A stretch of DNA of 64,000 nt, taken from NCBI RefSeq assembly GCF_002206625.1, contig NZ_NGUP01000003.1, forward strand, positions 17,788 through 81,787. The letters run 5' to 3'. Positions 47,831 to 59,402 of this stretch are shown piece after piece. Each line of letters starts with the position of its first letter. The stretch's first letter is position 1. The notes under the pieces are model-generated. The model saw nothing but the letters and a program-made list of their open reading frames with translations. It made no database searches and was not told the origin of the DNA. The stretch is from Polynucleobacter campilacus (GTDB taxonomy: Bacteria; Pseudomonadota; Gammaproteobacteria; Burkholderiales; Burkholderiaceae). Made by a program: the position numbers and the translations under genes.

Positions 47831-48474
47831 TTCTTCTCCCCTTTGGTGTCTTGCTTTGCACCCATATCTGAATCCATCTTAACTACACGCATACGGTCCG
47901 CTGCAACGACGTTGACTTGTTCATGAATATTCTGTGACTTGGAGTCTTTGCGGTTGCGTAAGGTCAAGGCAACCGCAGCAATAATCGCCACTAACAGAAT
48001 GACGCCAGCAACTTCAAAGGCATAAACGTAGTCTACGAAAATTAATCTGCCTAATGCCAAAGTATTGTTTGCTGCAATCTCTTCTGGCATTGGTTGTACA
48101 GGAGCATTTGTACCGATAAAGCTGCGAATGATCACAATGGATAGCTCTAGAACAATCACAGTGCCCATCAAGAAAGCGACTGGCAAATATTTTCTGAAGT
48201 CGCGACGTAAATGCTCTAAATCAAGATCTAGCATCATCACTACGAAGATAAACAGAACCATCACAGCACCAACGTAAACCAAGATCAGCGCCAAACTGAG
48301 GAACTCGGCCTTGAGCAACATCCAAAGGCCTGAGGCGCAGAAGAAGGCCAACACCAAAAAGAGCGCAGCATGAACTGGGTTACGGGCTGTGATCACGCGT
48401 ACCGCAGAAATCACCAGCAAGCCCGCAAATCCGTAGAAGAAGGCAGCAAATAATGTGGATGGATCAAATGTCAT
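47827..48474 (-). CDS. nuoJ: NADH-quinone oxidoreductase subunit J
   Basis: The 215-residue subunit has five membrane helices, with the conserved TM3 [20 protein letters not shown] region carrying the pi-bulge Tyr/Gly/Ala. The polar C-terminal tail of about 45 residues (KDSKSQN onward) is cytoplasmic. It overlaps nuoK (ATGA). Confidence 0.95.
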   Translation of the reverse strand: MTFDPSTLFAAFFYGFAGLLVISAVRVITARNPVHAALFLVLAFFCASGLWMLLKAEFLSLALILVYVGAVMVLFIFVVMMLDLDLEHLRRDFRKYLPVAFLMGTVIVLELSIVIIRSFIGTNAPVQPMPEEIAANNTLALGRLIFVDYVYAFEVAGVILLVAIIAAVALTLRNRKDSKSQNIHEQVNVVAADRMRVVKMDSDMGAKQDTKGEKK

Positions 48475-48495
48475 AGTAATGTGTGCTCTATCCGA

Positions 48496-48987
48496 TTAGC
48501 GATAAGGTGCATCAGCTACACGGCTAGCGGCGATATCTTTTTCATACTTATCGCCTACTGCCAATAACATGTCTTTAGTGAAGTACAGATCTCCCCGCTT
48601 ATCGCCAAAGTATTCAAAAATATTGGTTTCGACAATAGCGTCAACCGGACATGCTTCTTCACAGAAGCCACAGAAGATGCATTTTGTTAAGTCAATGTCA
48701 TAACGGCTAGTACGACGTGTTCCATCTTCGCGCTCAGCCGTTTCAATGGTGATGGCATATGCAGGGCAAACAGCCTCACACAATTTACAGCCAATACAAC
48801 GCTCTTCTCCGCTTTCATAGCGGCGCAAAGCGTGCAGGCCGCGGAAACGGGGTGACAAGGGCGTCTTCTCCTCGGGGTATTGCACAGTAATTTTTGGCTT
48901 AAATAGATAACGACCGGTTATAGACATACCAGTCAAGATGTCTTTAAGCATCAAGCTATCGAGAAATTGGGAAATTTTCTTAAACAT
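48496..48987 (-). CDS. nuoI: NADH-quinone oxidoreductase subunit I
   Basis: The 163-residue ferredoxin-like subunit has two [4Fe-4S] motifs, [12 protein letters not shown] and [12 protein letters not shown], corresponding to clusters N6a and N6b. It carries electrons between NuoG and NuoB. It begins 11 bases after nuoH. Confidence 0.97.
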   Translation of the reverse strand: MFKKISQFLDSLMLKDILTGMSITGRYLFKPKITVQYPEEKTPLSPRFRGLHALRRYESGEERCIGCKLCEAVCPAYAITIETAEREDGTRRTSRYDIDLTKCIFCGFCEEACPVDAIVETNIFEYFGDKRGDLYFTKDMLLAVGDKYEKDIAASRVADAPYR

Positions 48988-48998
48988 AATTGATCAAC

Positions 48999-50072
48999 TT
49001 ATTTCCAAATATTCCATGGGGATACCACCCACGCGCCAACGACAACCACCCAGAATACGGAGATGGGAATGAAGATCTTCCAGCCCAAACGCATGATTTG
49101 GTCGTAGCGATAGCGCGGCAAAGTAGCCCTTAACCAAATAACGCAAGACAAGAGGAAGAAGGTCTTAGCAAATAACCAGAAGAAGCCAGGAATATCTCGC
49201 AAGATTGGGAAATCCACAATCGGCAACCAGCCGCCCAAGAACATAATGGAAGCTACTGCAGCAATCAGAATCATATTGGCGTACTCAGCCAAGAAGAACA
49301 TGGCAAATGACATGCCGGAATACTCCACCATATGTCCTGCAACAATCTCTGACTCACCTTCAACCACATCGAATGGGTGACGATTTGTCTCCGCAACACC
49401 CGAGATAAAGTAAATCAGGAACATCGGCAGTAGTGGCAACCAATTCCAAGATAAGAAGTTCAATCCCATATCAGCAAAAACGCCCTGCTCTTGGGAAGCG
49501 ACAATCGTACTCAAATTCAATGAACCTGAAGTTAATAAAACTGTAACCAAGGCAAATCCCATAGCAATCTCGTACGAGATCATCTGTGCTGATGCACGCA
49601 TGGCACCTAAGAATGGATATTTAGAGTTAGAAGACCAGCCAGCCAGAATCACGCCATAAACGCTGATCGATGAAATCGCCATGATGTACAGCAAACCAGC
49701 ATTAATATCTGCCAGCACCATTTTGGCCTGAAACGGAATGACCGCCCATGCAGCAAAGGCAGGCATGATCACCATGATCGGCGCAATAAAGAACAAAACC
49801 TTAGATGACTGAGCAGGAGAAATAATCTCCTTCATCAATAATTTCAGTGCATCAGCAATAGGCTGCAGTAGACCTAATGGACCAACACGATTTGGTCCTA
49901 GGCGTATATGCATCCAGCCAATTAACTTTCTTTCCCAAAGTGTTAAATAAGCCACGCAAGCAAACATCGGCAATACGATGATGACAATACGAACTAATGC
50001 CCAAACTAGTGGCCATAAAGAACCAAAGATGGCCTCGCCTTGAGTAGTAATGAGGTTCAAGAAATGATCCAT
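48999..50072 (-). CDS. nuoH: NADH-quinone oxidoreductase subunit H
   Basis: This 357-residue membrane subunit has eight helices. Quinone-site landmarks are [20 protein letters not shown] and the acidic loop [15 protein letters not shown]. It links quinone reduction to the membrane arm. It begins 8 bases after nuoG. Confidence 0.97.
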   Translation of the reverse strand: MDHFLNLITTQGEAIFGSLWPLVWALVRIVIIVLPMFACVAYLTLWERKLIGWMHIRLGPNRVGPLGLLQPIADALKLLMKEIISPAQSSKVLFFIAPIMVIMPAFAAWAVIPFQAKMVLADINAGLLYIMAISSISVYGVILAGWSSNSKYPFLGAMRASAQMISYEIAMGFALVTVLLTSGSLNLSTIVASQEQGVFADMGLNFLSWNWLPLLPMFLIYFISGVAETNRHPFDVVEGESEIVAGHMVEYSGMSFAMFFLAEYANMILIAAVASIMFLGGWLPIVDFPILRDIPGFFWLFAKTFFLLSCVIWLRATLPRYRYDQIMRLGWKIFIPISVFWVVVVGAWVVSPWNIWK

Positions 50073-50080
50073 TTCTGACC

Positions 50081-52396
50081 TTACGCCTTAGCAACCGTAA
50101 TTGGGCCATTCATGGGCCCTAATTTCGCACTTGCCATGGTGCCCGCAGAAATCCTGACGGCGCCTGGTGCTAGATTGGCTTCTAATGTTGCAGGCATATC
50201 AACGGACTGGCCGCCTTGAGATACCCTCACCGCTTCACCCTCTTTGATGCCAAGCTCTGTGAATAGCTTTTGATTTAAACCAGCTTGATTGCCACGCTTT
50301 GCATCACGTGTTAATTGCAATGCTGATGAGCGGCGTACGATTTGGTCGCCCGCGTAGATATTCACATCCGCAATTCGCTCAAGACCACTGGTTGGAGTCG
50401 TGCTTCCATGGGTAATGGTATTACTTGTCGCCTTATTACTTAGGCGAGTGCAATAGCTTTCATCAAGAGCTTCACCCAGCACTTCTTCTGGCAAGTTGAA
50501 CAAGAAACCATCAAGATCTAAGAGACTACCGAGGGCACGCAGCACTTTCCATGCTGGGCGGGAATCACCTAATGGCTTAACTGAAGGTTGAATAGTCTGC
50601 GCGCTACCTTCTGCATTCACAAAGGTGCCAACCGTTTCAGTAAAGGTGGAAATTGGCAGAATGACATCAGCCACTTCAAGTAAATCAGCGCTCTTGTAAG
50701 CACTCAATGCAATGACTGTATTCGCTTTTGCGAGGGCAGCGCGCGCTTGAAGAGGATTAGGTAAGTCTGCATCTGGTTCGATATTCATCAGCAGTACCGC
50801 TTTGCGATCACCAGAAAGAATCGATTCAACACCTACACCATTGGCATTGACTAATGAAGCACCAACAGCATTACCACCTACTGGCAAGAAGCCTAAAGTG
50901 GCGCCAGTTTGCTCCGTAATAAATTGCGCCAATACATGCAAGTCAGATGCATGAGGATGTGCAATAGCTGCGGAACCTAGGAGTACCGCTTTTGCAGAAC
51001 CAGAAATTAAACTGTCAGCAATCTTCTGTGCTGCCGGAAAGACCGATAAATTGGCTACTCCAGCAGGAGCAGTAAGCGATTTTGCTTTCGCAACTGCTAA
51101 AGCAACTTCACTCAGGCTATTGAGCCATGAACTGGGGGCGGACGAGATGCCACTGCTGGAGATTAACCAATCATCGCCACCAGCATCAATCCGCATCACT
51201 TGTAACCCACGCTTTGAAGCTGTACGAATACGCGCTGCAATAATGGGTTGATCCTTACGTAAGAAGCTTCCAATAATCAAGGCGCGGTCTAACTCGCTCA
51301 ATTTTGCAATTGGCATACCTAGCCACGGTGCAGTTGCGGCAGCCTTTACATCTGCTTGACGCAGACGGGTTTCTACTTGAGTAGAACCCAAGCCACGAAC
51401 CATTTTTTGCAAGAGATGCAATTCTTCAGCACTAGAAATTGGATGGGCTAATGCACCAATCGACTCTGGACCACTTTGGGCAGCGATCGTCTTGAGTGAA
51501 TGGGTCACATAATCAAGCGCTGACTGCCAATCGGTTTCAAGCCATTGACCACCCTGCTTCACCATGGGTGTAGTCACACGATCTGCGCTATTTAAACCTT
51601 CATAGGAAAAACGATCACGATCGCTAATCCAGCATTCATTAATCGCTTCATTTTCTAAAGCCACCACACGCATGACTTTGTTGTCTTTAGTTTGTACGGT
51701 GGTATTTGCACCCAAGCTATCGTGTGGACTTACAGAACGCTTACGCCCTAATTCCCAAGTACGCGCTGCATAACGGAAAGGCTTGCTAGTCAATGCGCCA
51801 ACCGGGCATATATCAATCATGTTTCCAGAAAGCTCTGAATCCACTGTTTGACCTACGAAGGTAGTAATTTCTGAATGCTCGCCACGGTTGATCATGCCCA
51901 ATTCCATGACGCCAGCCACCTCTTGCCCGAAACGAACGCAGCGGGTGCAATGAATACAACGGGACATCTCTTGCATCGAGATCAATGGGCCTACATTCTT
52001 ATGAAAGATAACACGCTTCTCTTCGTCATAGCGTGAGTTTGACTTGCCATAGCCAACAGCCAAGTCTTGTAGCTGACACTCACCACCCTGGTCGCAAATT
52101 GGGCAATCCAATGGGTGATTAATTAACAAGAATTCCATTACAGAGCGTTGCGCCTCGACTGCTTTTGCAGAATGGGTAAACACTTTCATGCCTTGAGTGA
52201 CTGGTGTAGCACAAGCAGGTAATGGTTTTGGTGCCTTCTCCACCTCAACCAAGCACATACGGCAGTTAGCAGCAATAGATAATTTCTTGTGATAGCAGAA
52301 GTGAGGAACGTAAGTGCCTAGCTTATTCGCGGCGTGCATCACCATCGAACCTTGCGGAACTTCTACCGTCTTGCCATCTAATTCGATTTCTACCAT
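50081..52396 (-). CDS. nuoG: NADH-quinone oxidoreductase subunit G
   Basis: The 771-residue peripheral subunit has an N-terminal [2Fe-2S] motif ([18 protein letters not shown] with the later CATP), the His-ligated cluster region [18 protein letters not shown], and a [4Fe-4S] motif [13 protein letters not shown] with CPVGAL. A degenerate molybdopterin-oxidoreductase domain follows and lacks a functional cofactor site. I prefer ATG 52396 (MVEIELDGK) over the GTG two codons earlier. It lies 30 bases after nuoF. Confidence 0.95.
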   Translation of the reverse strand: MVEIELDGKTVEVPQGSMVMHAANKLGTYVPHFCYHKKLSIAANCRMCLVEVEKAPKPLPACATPVTQGMKVFTHSAKAVEAQRSVMEFLLINHPLDCPICDQGGECQLQDLAVGYGKSNSRYDEEKRVIFHKNVGPLISMQEMSRCIHCTRCVRFGQEVAGVMELGMINRGEHSEITTFVGQTVDSELSGNMIDICPVGALTSKPFRYAARTWELGRKRSVSPHDSLGANTTVQTKDNKVMRVVALENEAINECWISDRDRFSYEGLNSADRVTTPMVKQGGQWLETDWQSALDYVTHSLKTIAAQSGPESIGALAHPISSAEELHLLQKMVRGLGSTQVETRLRQADVKAAATAPWLGMPIAKLSELDRALIIGSFLRKDQPIIAARIRTASKRGLQVMRIDAGGDDWLISSSGISSAPSSWLNSLSEVALAVAKAKSLTAPAGVANLSVFPAAQKIADSLISGSAKAVLLGSAAIAHPHASDLHVLAQFITEQTGATLGFLPVGGNAVGASLVNANGVGVESILSGDRKAVLLMNIEPDADLPNPLQARAALAKANTVIALSAYKSADLLEVADVILPISTFTETVGTFVNAEGSAQTIQPSVKPLGDSRPAWKVLRALGSLLDLDGFLFNLPEEVLGEALDESYCTRLSNKATSNTITHGSTTPTSGLERIADVNIYAGDQIVRRSSALQLTRDAKRGNQAGLNQKLFTELGIKEGEAVRVSQGGQSVDMPATLEANLAPGAVRISAGTMASAKLGPMNGPITVAKA

Positions 52397-52426
52397 GCTC
52401 ACTTAAAAATATCCCGGCTCAATAGC

Positions 52427-53725
52427 TTATAAAGGTTGTGCAGAATCTAAGCAGCGCTTATGTTCTACGTGATACGCAAATTCATTCATGTAATGCTTCA
52501 ACATGCCACGCACTGGCATTGCAGCAGCGTCACCTAAAGCGCAGATCGTGCGCCCCTGAATATTGGCTGCTACATCATTCAGTAAATCTAAATCTTCAGG
52601 GCGTCCTTGACCATGTTCAATGCGATGCACAATACGATACAACCAGCCTGTACCCTCACGACATGGAGTGCACTGACCACAAGATTCTTCATGATAGAAG
52701 TAAGATAAACGCTCTAAAGCCCTTACCATGCAACGGGTTTCATTCATCACGATCACTGCACCAGATCCCAACATGGAACCTGCTTTAGCGATGCTGTCGT
52801 AATCCATTGTTAGATCCATCATTTGCGCACCAGGAATCACGGGGGCTGAAGATCCACCAGGAATCACTGCTTTTAATGCCTTACCATCGCGCAAACCACC
52901 AGCAAGCTTTAGTAAATCAGCAAACGGCGTGCCCAATGGAACCTCGTAATTACCTGGATGAACTACGTCACCAGATACCGAGAAAATTTTAGTGCCGCCA
53001 TTGTTGGGTTTGCCCAGATCTAAATAGGCTTGACCGCCTATTGCTAAGACAAATGGCACAGCTGCAAATGTTTCAGTGTTATTAATAGTGGTTGGCTTGC
53101 CATACAAACCAAAGCTAGCCGGAAACGGTGGTTTAAAACGGGGCTGGCCTTTTTTACCTTCGAGAGACTCTAGTAAAGCAGTTTCTTCGCCACAGATATA
53201 AGCACCCCAACCTGGTGTGGCATGCAACTGAAAGGAGAAATCACTTCCCAGAATCTTGTCACCCAAATAACCTGCAGCACGCGCTTCTTCCAATGCCTCT
53301 TCGAAGCGTGAATATACATCCCAGATCTCGCCATGAATGTAGTTGTACCCAACCGTAATGCCCATGGTGTATGCACCAATAATCATGCCCTCGATCAACG
53401 CATGTGGGTTGTAGCGCATGATGTCGCGGTCTTTAAAAGTACCAGGCTCACCTTCATCGCTGTTACAAACTAAATATTTTTGCCCCGGGAATTGACGTGG
53501 CATAAAACTCCACTTCAGCCCTGTTGGGAAACCTGCACCACCGCGACCACGCAATGATGAGGCCTTTAATTCAGTAATGATGGCATCTGGTGCAACCTTG
53601 TCATTTAATAAACGACGCAACTGCTGATAACCACCACGACTCTCGTAATCTTTTAAACGCCAGTTATTGCCGTTTAATCCTGCCAGGATCAAAGGCTTAA
53701 TGTGGCGGTCGTGCAAGCTGGTCAT
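52427..53725 (-). CDS. nuoF: NADH-quinone oxidoreductase subunit F (NADH- and FMN-binding)
   Basis: The 432-residue subunit has the NADH-binding [13 protein letters not shown], the FMN region [28 protein letters not shown] and the N3 cluster motif [12 protein letters not shown] with a downstream Cys in [12 protein letters not shown] is oxidised here. Its start overlaps the nuoE stop (ATGA). Confidence 0.97.
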   Translation of the reverse strand: MTSLHDRHIKPLILAGLNGNNWRLKDYESRGGYQQLRRLLNDKVAPDAIITELKASSLRGRGGAGFPTGLKWSFMPRQFPGQKYLVCNSDEGEPGTFKDRDIMRYNPHALIEGMIIGAYTMGITVGYNYIHGEIWDVYSRFEEALEEARAAGYLGDKILGSDFSFQLHATPGWGAYICGEETALLESLEGKKGQPRFKPPFPASFGLYGKPTTINNTETFAAVPFVLAIGGQAYLDLGKPNNGGTKIFSVSGDVVHPGNYEVPLGTPFADLLKLAGGLRDGKALKAVIPGGSSAPVIPGAQMMDLTMDYDSIAKAGSMLGSGAVIVMNETRCMVRALERLSYFYHEESCGQCTPCREGTGWLYRIVHRIEHGQGRPEDLDLLNDVAANIQGRTICALGDAAAMPVRGMLKHYMNEFAYHVEHKRCLDSAQPL

Positions 53726-54228
53726 GCTGCTTTCCCTTCTGCACGAAGTTCACTTAATAGTGAGTCAATTCTTTCTTTGCTCATAAAGCTGCACATGCGC
53801 TTGTCATTCACTAACATGACTGGTGAATCGCCACAAGCACCCATACATTCACCCTCTTTGAGAGTAAAAGTGCCACAAGGGGTAGTTTCGTTAAAGCCGA
53901 TCCCTAGGGTATCTTTAAGATGATTTGCTGCAGTTTGGCCATGCGTTAATTGGCAAGGTAAATTGGTACAGATGACCAACTTGTATTTACCAATCGGCTT
54001 GGTGTTGTACATATTGTAGAAAGTAGCCACCTCATCTACCGCGATCATTGGCATCTCAAGGATTTGCGCAACAGTAGCGATAACTTCTGGCGACACCCAA
54101 CCTACTTCAGTTTGAGCGGCAATCAAAGCAGCCATCACAGCAGATTGTTTTTGCTCTGGAGGATATTTGGCGACATTGCGGGCAATATCTGCCAGTGTTT
54201 TATCAGATAGTTGGAGAGTAGTTGTCAT
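53722..54228 (-). CDS. nuoE: NADH-quinone oxidoreductase subunit E
   Basis: The 168-residue thioredoxin-like [2Fe-2S] protein carries cluster N1a, with Cys ligands in ICTNLPCQL and [12 protein letters not shown] 54228 (MTTTLQLS) is chosen over a GTG 5 codons earlier. It overlaps nuoF by 4 bases. Confidence 0.95.
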   Translation of the reverse strand: MTTTLQLSDKTLADIARNVAKYPPEQKQSAVMAALIAAQTEVGWVSPEVIATVAQILEMPMIAVDEVATFYNMYNTKPIGKYKLVICTNLPCQLTHGQTAANHLKDTLGIGFNETTPCGTFTLKEGECMGACGDSPVMLVNDKRMCSFMSKERIDSLLSELRAEGKAA

Positions 54229-54249
54229 GAATAATCTTGGCACGCTTAA

Positions 54250-55503
54250 TTAGCGGTCAATCTCCCCAAACACAATATCCTGCGTGCCAATAATAGTTAC
54301 CGCATCAGCCAGCATATGGCCACGTGACATTTCATCCATGGCTGAGAGATGAACAAATCCTGGCGCACGAATTTTTAGGCGATATGGCTTATTAGCGCCA
54401 TCAGAAATCAAATAGATACCAAACTCACCTTTTGGATGCTCAACAGCAGAATAAGCTTCGCCATTAGGAACATGAATACCCTCAGTAAAGAGTTTGAAGT
54501 GATGAATCAGTTCTTCCATATTGGTTTTCATATCCACGCGCTTGGGTGGAGAAACTTTATGGTTATCGCTCATGACAGGACCTGGGTTTGCTTTAAGCCA
54601 AGCAATGCACTGCTTAATAATGCGATTGGATTGGCGCATTTCTTCCATGCGAACTAAGTAACGATCATAGGAGTCACCATTGACTCCTACCGGGATATCA
54701 AAGTCGAGACGGTCATAGACTTCATATGGCTGCTTCTTGCGCAAATCCCATTCAATACCAGAGCCACGCAGCATGGGACCAGTAAAGCCGAGCTGCAATG
54801 CGCGCTCAGGCGTCACGATACCAATATTGACTAGACGCTGTTTCCAGATACGGTTATCAGTTAAGAGATTGCAATACTCATCCACGTGGGCATCAAAGCC
54901 ATTAGAAAACTGCTCAACAAAGTCGAGCAATGAACCGCTACGATTCTCGTTCAAGCGTTTGACAGCCGATGGGCTGCGAACCTTAGATGTACTGTACTGC
55001 GCCATTTGGTCTGGCAAATCACGATATACACCGCCTGGACGATAGTAGGCAGCATGCATACGAGCACCAGATACGGCTTCATACATATCAAAGATGTCTT
55101 CACGATCGCGGAAGGCATACAGGAAGACCGCCATCGCACCAACGTCAAGACCATGACAGCCGATCCAGAGTAAGTGATTGAGTAAACGCGTGAGCTCGTC
55201 ATACATCACCCGAATATATTGTGCGCGCTCAGGAACTTCCACTTGCAACAACTTCTCAATGGCCATGACATACGCATGCTCATTGGACATCATGGAAACA
55301 TAATCTAAGCGATCCATATAAGGAACGTTCTGAATCCACGTACGTGTCTCAGCTAATTTCTCGGTTGCGCGATGTAATAAGCCAATATGGGGATCAGCGC
55401 GCTGAATCACTTCACCATCAAGCTCAAGCACTAGGCGCAATACACCATGTGCCGCAGGATGCTGAGGCCCAAAGTTGAGAGTGTAGTTCTTAATTTTCGC
55501 CAT
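54250..55503 (-). CDS. nuoD: NADH-quinone oxidoreductase subunit D
   Basis: This 417-residue 49-kDa-type subunit has [29 protein letters not shown] and the conserved Tyr/His region forming the quinone pocket, and ends in [12 protein letters not shown]. It is descended from hydrogenase large subunits without the Ni-Fe cysteines. It is 3 bases after nuoC. Confidence 0.97.
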   Translation of the reverse strand: MAKIKNYTLNFGPQHPAAHGVLRLVLELDGEVIQRADPHIGLLHRATEKLAETRTWIQNVPYMDRLDYVSMMSNEHAYVMAIEKLLQVEVPERAQYIRVMYDELTRLLNHLLWIGCHGLDVGAMAVFLYAFRDREDIFDMYEAVSGARMHAAYYRPGGVYRDLPDQMAQYSTSKVRSPSAVKRLNENRSGSLLDFVEQFSNGFDAHVDEYCNLLTDNRIWKQRLVNIGIVTPERALQLGFTGPMLRGSGIEWDLRKKQPYEVYDRLDFDIPVGVNGDSYDRYLVRMEEMRQSNRIIKQCIAWLKANPGPVMSDNHKVSPPKRVDMKTNMEELIHHFKLFTEGIHVPNGEAYSAVEHPKGEFGIYLISDGANKPYRLKIRAPGFVHLSAMDEMSRGHMLADAVTIIGTQDIVFGEIDR

Positions 55504-55506
55504 GAC

Positions 55507-56106
55507 TTAAGCCGGGCCTCCGTACTGCTCTTCACGAACGATACGGGGAGTAATCTCACGCGCCTCAATAGTGACGGGCTGATAGACAACGCGCTTTAAC
55601 TCTGGGTCATAACGCATTTCTACATTACCGCTGATAGGGAAATCTTTTCTAAAGGGATGGCCAATGAAGCCATAGTCAGTCAAGATACGGCGTAAATCAT
55701 CATGACCTTCAAATAAGATTCCAAAGAGATCAAACGCTTCCCGCTCGAACCAGTTAGCAGAGTTCCATACTGGAGTGATCGATGCCACTAACGGATAGCT
55801 ATCATCGAGAGCAAAGACTCTGACCCGTAAACGCCAGTTGTGCTGAATTGATAAAAGGTGACTGACAACACCAAAACGTTGACCACTCCAGCTTCCATCG
55901 CCAAAGTCTTGATAGTCAACACCACATAGATCAATCAACTGTTCAAATGCAAGTGATGGCTCATCACGCAATAGCATGGCAGACTCTAAATAGGTGTCCG
56001 CAGCCACTACTACGGTCACTTCACCTAATGCCGTCTCAATCGACAGCGCACGCTTACCCAGAACTTTTTCGAGGTTGGCGGATAATTGAACTAAACGATC
56101 TGACAT
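55507..56106 (-). CDS. nuoC: NADH-quinone oxidoreductase subunit C
   Basis: The 199-residue 30-kDa-type subunit has the signature ERE(A)[23 protein letters not shown] (read in two parts) and FRKDFPI. It is separate from nuoD, as is usual outside Enterobacteria, where the two are fused. It lies 3 bases after nuoB. Confidence 0.95.
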   Translation of the reverse strand: MSDRLVQLSANLEKVLGKRALSIETALGEVTVVVAADTYLESAMLLRDEPSLAFEQLIDLCGVDYQDFGDGSWSGQRFGVVSHLLSIQHNWRLRVRVFALDDSYPLVASITPVWNSANWFEREAFDLFGILFEGHDDLRRILTDYGFIGHPFRKDFPISGNVEMRYDPELKRVVYQPVTIEAREITPRIVREEQYGGPA

Positions 56107-56109
56107 AGC

Positions 56110-56592
56110 TTAGCCCTTCCGCGCAATCGTGCTAGTACGTGCAATCTTCGATTGCAACTGAATAATTCCATAGATCAACGCTTCGGCAGTTGGAGGGCAA
56201 CCAGGAACATAAATATCGACTGGCACGATGCGATCGCAACCGCGCACCACTGAATAAGAGTTATGGTAGTAACCGCCGCCATTGGCACAAGATCCCATGG
56301 AAATGACCCAGCGTGGTTCTGGCATTTGGTCATAAACTTTGCGTAATGCTGGGGCCATCTTGTTACATAAGGTACCCGCAACAATCATCAAGTCCGATTG
56401 ACGTGGAGATGGCCGAAACACGACACCAAAACGGTCTAAGTCATAACGCGATGCGCCGGCATGCATCATCTCAACCGCGCAGCAAGCTAGACCAAAAGTC
56501 ATTGGCCATAAAGAACCGTTGCGAGTCCAGTTAATCAACTGATCCGCAGTAGTAGTAACAAATCCTTCTTTGAGAACGCCTTCTAGTGCCAT
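56110..56592 (-). CDS. nuoB: NADH-quinone oxidoreductase subunit B
   Basis: The 160-residue subunit carries cluster N2, whose cysteines are in [22 protein letters not shown] and [18 protein letters not shown] 56592 ([10 protein letters not shown]) is the family start; the longer open frame overlaps nuoA and is rejected. GGGAGTG precedes it. Confidence 0.97.
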
Positions 56593-56597
56593 ATCAA

Positions 56598-56957
56598 TCA
56601 CTCCCAGTCGAGAGCGCCCTTTTTCCAGATATACACAAATCCTACAATGAATTCCAAGAGGAAGATCACCATAGAGGCGTAGCCAAACCAACCAATATCA
56701 CGCAAAGCAACACCCCATGGAAATAGGAATGCAGTTTCAAGATCAAAAAGGATGAAAAGAATAGCAATAAGGTAGTAGCGCACATCAAACTTCATGCGCG
56801 CATCTTCGAAAGCTTCAAAACCGCACTCATATGGAGAGAGTTTTTCAGCGTCAGGCTTCGAAGGGGCCAGAATTTTTCCGAGGAACATGGGGACTAATCC
56901 CACCCCAATACCTACGAGGATAAAAAGCAGAACAGGAAAGTAATTAGCGAGATTCAA
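56598..56957 (-). CDS. nuoA: NADH-quinone oxidoreductase subunit A
   Basis: The 119-residue membrane subunit has three helices, with [21 protein letters not shown] between the first and second and [13 protein letters not shown] after. The start codon is TTG (56957), with AGGA 6 bases upstream, and gives the conserved N-terminus [12 protein letters not shown]. It is the first gene of the 14-gene operon. Confidence 0.95.
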
Positions 56958-57059
56958 AATGGTCCTGATTCGTTCGTCTGGAAATACTTAAAACTACAAA
57001 TTATTCGTTCACTTCTTACAACCTTGATCTAGAGCAAAAACTCTATAAATTCTTTATTT

Positions 57060-57144
57060 TGGTGCCGACGGCGAGACTCGAACTCGCACAGCCTAAGCCA
57101 CTACCCCCTCAAGATAGCGTGTCTACCAATTTCACCACGTCGGC
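57060..57144 (-). tRNA. tRNA-Leu (anticodon GAG)
   Basis: The 85-base minus-strand sequence starts GCCGACGTGG and ends GTCGGCACCA, with a 7-bp acceptor stem and encoded CCA. The anticodon loop CTTGAGG reads GAG. A long variable arm (TAGTGGCTTAGGCTG region) and T-arm GAGTTCGAGTCTC are present, as expected for a class II leucine tRNA. It sits between secG and nuoA, a common proteobacterial position. Confidence 0.96.
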
Positions 57145-57230
57145 ATCTTGCAAAACCTGTCAATTCTACTGCATTGCAACACTTCACTACCCCTATTTTG
57201 GGCTAGTTAAATCTGTAAAACCCTACTGTT

Positions 57231-57575
57231 TTACTTAGGGACTGCAGGCTTGGTTGGATCCTGTACTGGTGCCACTGGTGCTGCCGGCGCCACTACTGGA
57301 GCAACTGTTCCAGAGAGAACCCCGGGAGCAACTTCTTTCTTATTACCAAGCCAAGTAATGCCCAAAGTACAAATAAAGAAAATTGCCGCAAAAACAGCTG
57401 TTGTATGGGATAAAAAATTGGCAGAGCCACTAGCGCCGAATAAGCTGCCCGACGAGCCAGATCCAAAAGCAGCACCCATATCTGCGCCCTTACCTTGCTG
57501 CAACAGCACAAGCAGAATCACAGCCAATGCTGAAATTACTTGAAATACGATTAATAAAGTCTTAAGCCATTCCAC
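57231..57575 (-). CDS. secG: preprotein translocase subunit SecG
   Basis: This 114-residue membrane protein has two helices (about 5-25 and 55-75) separated by the conserved Gly/Ser loop LLQQGKGADMGAAFGSGSSGSLFG. The C-terminus is an Ala/Pro/Val-rich extension of about 35 residues. It assists SecYE. It starts 21 bases after tpiA. Confidence 0.93.
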   Translation of the reverse strand: MEWLKTLLIVFQVISALAVILLVLLQQGKGADMGAAFGSGSSGSLFGASGSANFLSHTTAVFAAIFFICTLGITWLGNKKEVAPGVLSGTVAPVVAPAAPVAPVQDPTKPAVPK

Positions 57576-57596
57576 GATTGATCTCCAAATAAAAAT

Positions 57597-58355
57597 CTAC
57601 GCCTTACAGATAGCCAGAAAGTCTTGAGGATTTAAAGAAGCACCCCCAACCAATCCGCCATCAATATCAGGCATTGCAAACAACTCAACGGCATTATCCG
57701 GTTTGATACTGCCGCCATACAAAATTCCAACGTGAGAAGCAACGTCCTCATCAAATTCTGCCAATTGCAGACGAATAGCCCGATGCATATCTTGGGCAAC
57801 CTGAGCGCTAGCAACCTTACCGGTACCAATTGCCCAAACGGGTTCATAAGCAATTAAGCAATCTGCTAAACGATCCTGAAGTACAGACAACTGCTTTGCA
57901 ACCTGTCCGCGGACAACCTCTACAGCTCTACCTGAATTTCTCTCATCAGCAGTCTCACCAACACAAATCACTGGAGTCATTCTGCTATCTAAAACCTGCA
58001 AGGCTTTGCCTGCTACAAGCTCATCAGCCTCATGATGAGTTTCACGACGCTCAGAGTGGCCAACAATCACGTAGCTACAATCCATTTCTTTCAAGGCAGA
58101 AGCAGCCACCTCACCGGTATATGCGCCAGATTCAAAGGCTGAAGCATCTTGCGCTCCGAGACTTAAGAATGCCAAAGAATATTCTTTAATTAATGCAGCA
58201 CATTGCGCCAAATAGGGAAATGGCGGGCAAACAGCAAACTTGCGGCCTGATGGCATACCACTTTCCATACCACGAGCGACGGTCTTGATCCAATCTTCAT
58301 TACTAGCAAGATTGCCATTCATTTTCCAGTTGCCGATGATGATGAGTGGTCGCAT
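57597..58355 (-). CDS. tpiA: triosephosphate isomerase
   Basis: The 252-residue TIM barrel begins with PLIIIGNWKMNG (catalytic Lys), has the catalytic His in YVIVGHSERRE, the catalytic Glu in LIAYEPVWAIGTG and the phosphate-binding ILYGGSIKPDN. It interconverts DHAP and glyceraldehyde-3-phosphate. It is 16 bases after the oxidoreductase gene. Confidence 0.97.
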   Translation of the reverse strand: MRPLIIIGNWKMNGNLASNEDWIKTVARGMESGMPSGRKFAVCPPFPYLAQCAALIKEYSLAFLSLGAQDASAFESGAYTGEVAASALKEMDCSYVIVGHSERRETHHEADELVAGKALQVLDSRMTPVICVGETADERNSGRAVEVVRGQVAKQLSVLQDRLADCLIAYEPVWAIGTGKVASAQVAQDMHRAIRLQLAEFDEDVASHVGILYGGSIKPDNAVELFAMPDIDGGLVGGASLNPQDFLAICKA

Positions 58356-58371
58356 TTTTAATTCAGATCTT

Positions 58372-59370
58372 CTAGACCGTTAAAACAATCTTACCGACAT
58401 GCTCTGATGACTCCATCAAGCTATGAGCATCTGCTGCCTGATCGAGCGTAAAGGTTTTGTAAATGACTGGCTTTAATTGACCAGCATTTAGTAACGGCCA
58501 GATATTGTCGAACAGCTGCTTTGTAATCTGCTTCTTAAAGGAGACTGGGCGCGGACGCAAGGTTGAACCAGTGATAGTTAAGCGACGGCGCAAAATTTGG
58601 TTAGTACTAACCTCCGCCTTTGATCCACCCTGAATGGCAATGATCACAATGCGGCCATCGTCGGCCAAACAATCGATTTCACGTTGCACATAAACGCCAG
58701 TCACCATATCAAGGATGACATTGACACCTTTACCATCAGTCGCCTTCTTAATCTCTTCTACAAAATCTTGTGTTTTGTAATTCACCGCTAAATCAGCACC
58801 CAACTTAACGCATGCTGCGCACTTTTCATCCGTGCCAGCAGTCACAAATACTTTGTGGCCTAAAGCCTTAGCAATCAGAATGGCAGTAACCCCAATACCG
58901 CTAGAGCCACCTTGCACTAACAGGGTTTCGCCCTCTGCTAGTTGACCACGCATGAAGACGTTGCTCCATACAGTGAAAAAAGTTTCCGGTAAGGCTGCAG
59001 CCTCTTGGTCAGTAAAGCCTTTTGGATAAGGCAAGCACTGAGCAATAGGTGCCGTGCAGAGCTCAGCATAACCACCACCTTGCACTAAAGCACAAACCTT
59101 ATCGCCAAGCTTGAGACCAAAACAATTATCTGCGTGAGTTAAATCACCACCAATAATCTCTCCAGCAACCTCAAGACCAGGAATATCGGATGCGCCTGCA
59201 GGTACAGGATAAAAACCCTTACGCTGCAGGACATCTGGTCGGTTAATGCCGGCTGCAATTACCTTAATCAAAATCTCGCCGGTACCAGCAACAGGAACAG
59301 CTGGATCCGGACGAGTGGCTGGCACCAACATTTCTGGTGCGCCAAATTCTTTGATTTCCATTACGCGCAT
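58372..59370 (-). CDS. zinc-independent NAD(P)H:quinone oxidoreductase (MDR family)
   Basis: This 332-residue medium-chain dehydrogenase/reductase has an N-terminal GroES-like domain with GINRPDVLQRKGFYP and a Rossmann domain with LLVQGGSSGIGVTAILIA. It lacks the zinc-binding cysteines of alcohol dehydrogenases, as in quinone reductases of the PIG3/QOR type. It is cytoplasmic. It lies between pnp and tpiA, an order seen in related bacteria. Confidence 0.88.
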   Translation of the reverse strand: MRVMEIKEFGAPEMLVPATRPDPAVPVAGTGEILIKVIAAGINRPDVLQRKGFYPVPAGASDIPGLEVAGEIIGGDLTHADNCFGLKLGDKVCALVQGGGYAELCTAPIAQCLPYPKGFTDQEAAALPETFFTVWSNVFMRGQLAEGETLLVQGGSSGIGVTAILIAKALGHKVFVTAGTDEKCAACVKLGADLAVNYKTQDFVEEIKKATDGKGVNVILDMVTGVYVQREIDCLADDGRIVIIAIQGGSKAEVSTNQILRRRLTITGSTLRPRPVSFKKQITKQLFDNIWPLLNAGQLKPVIYKTFTLDQAADAHSLMESSEHVGKIVLTV

Positions 59371-59402
59371 AAGAGCTTCTCGCAGTAGTAGGTGTGAATA
59401 GC

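Noticed and set aside
56593..56691. Longer nuoB start
   Set aside because: It overlaps nuoA by about 94 bases and translates the other frame of nuoA; NuoB homologues begin at [10 protein letters not shown].
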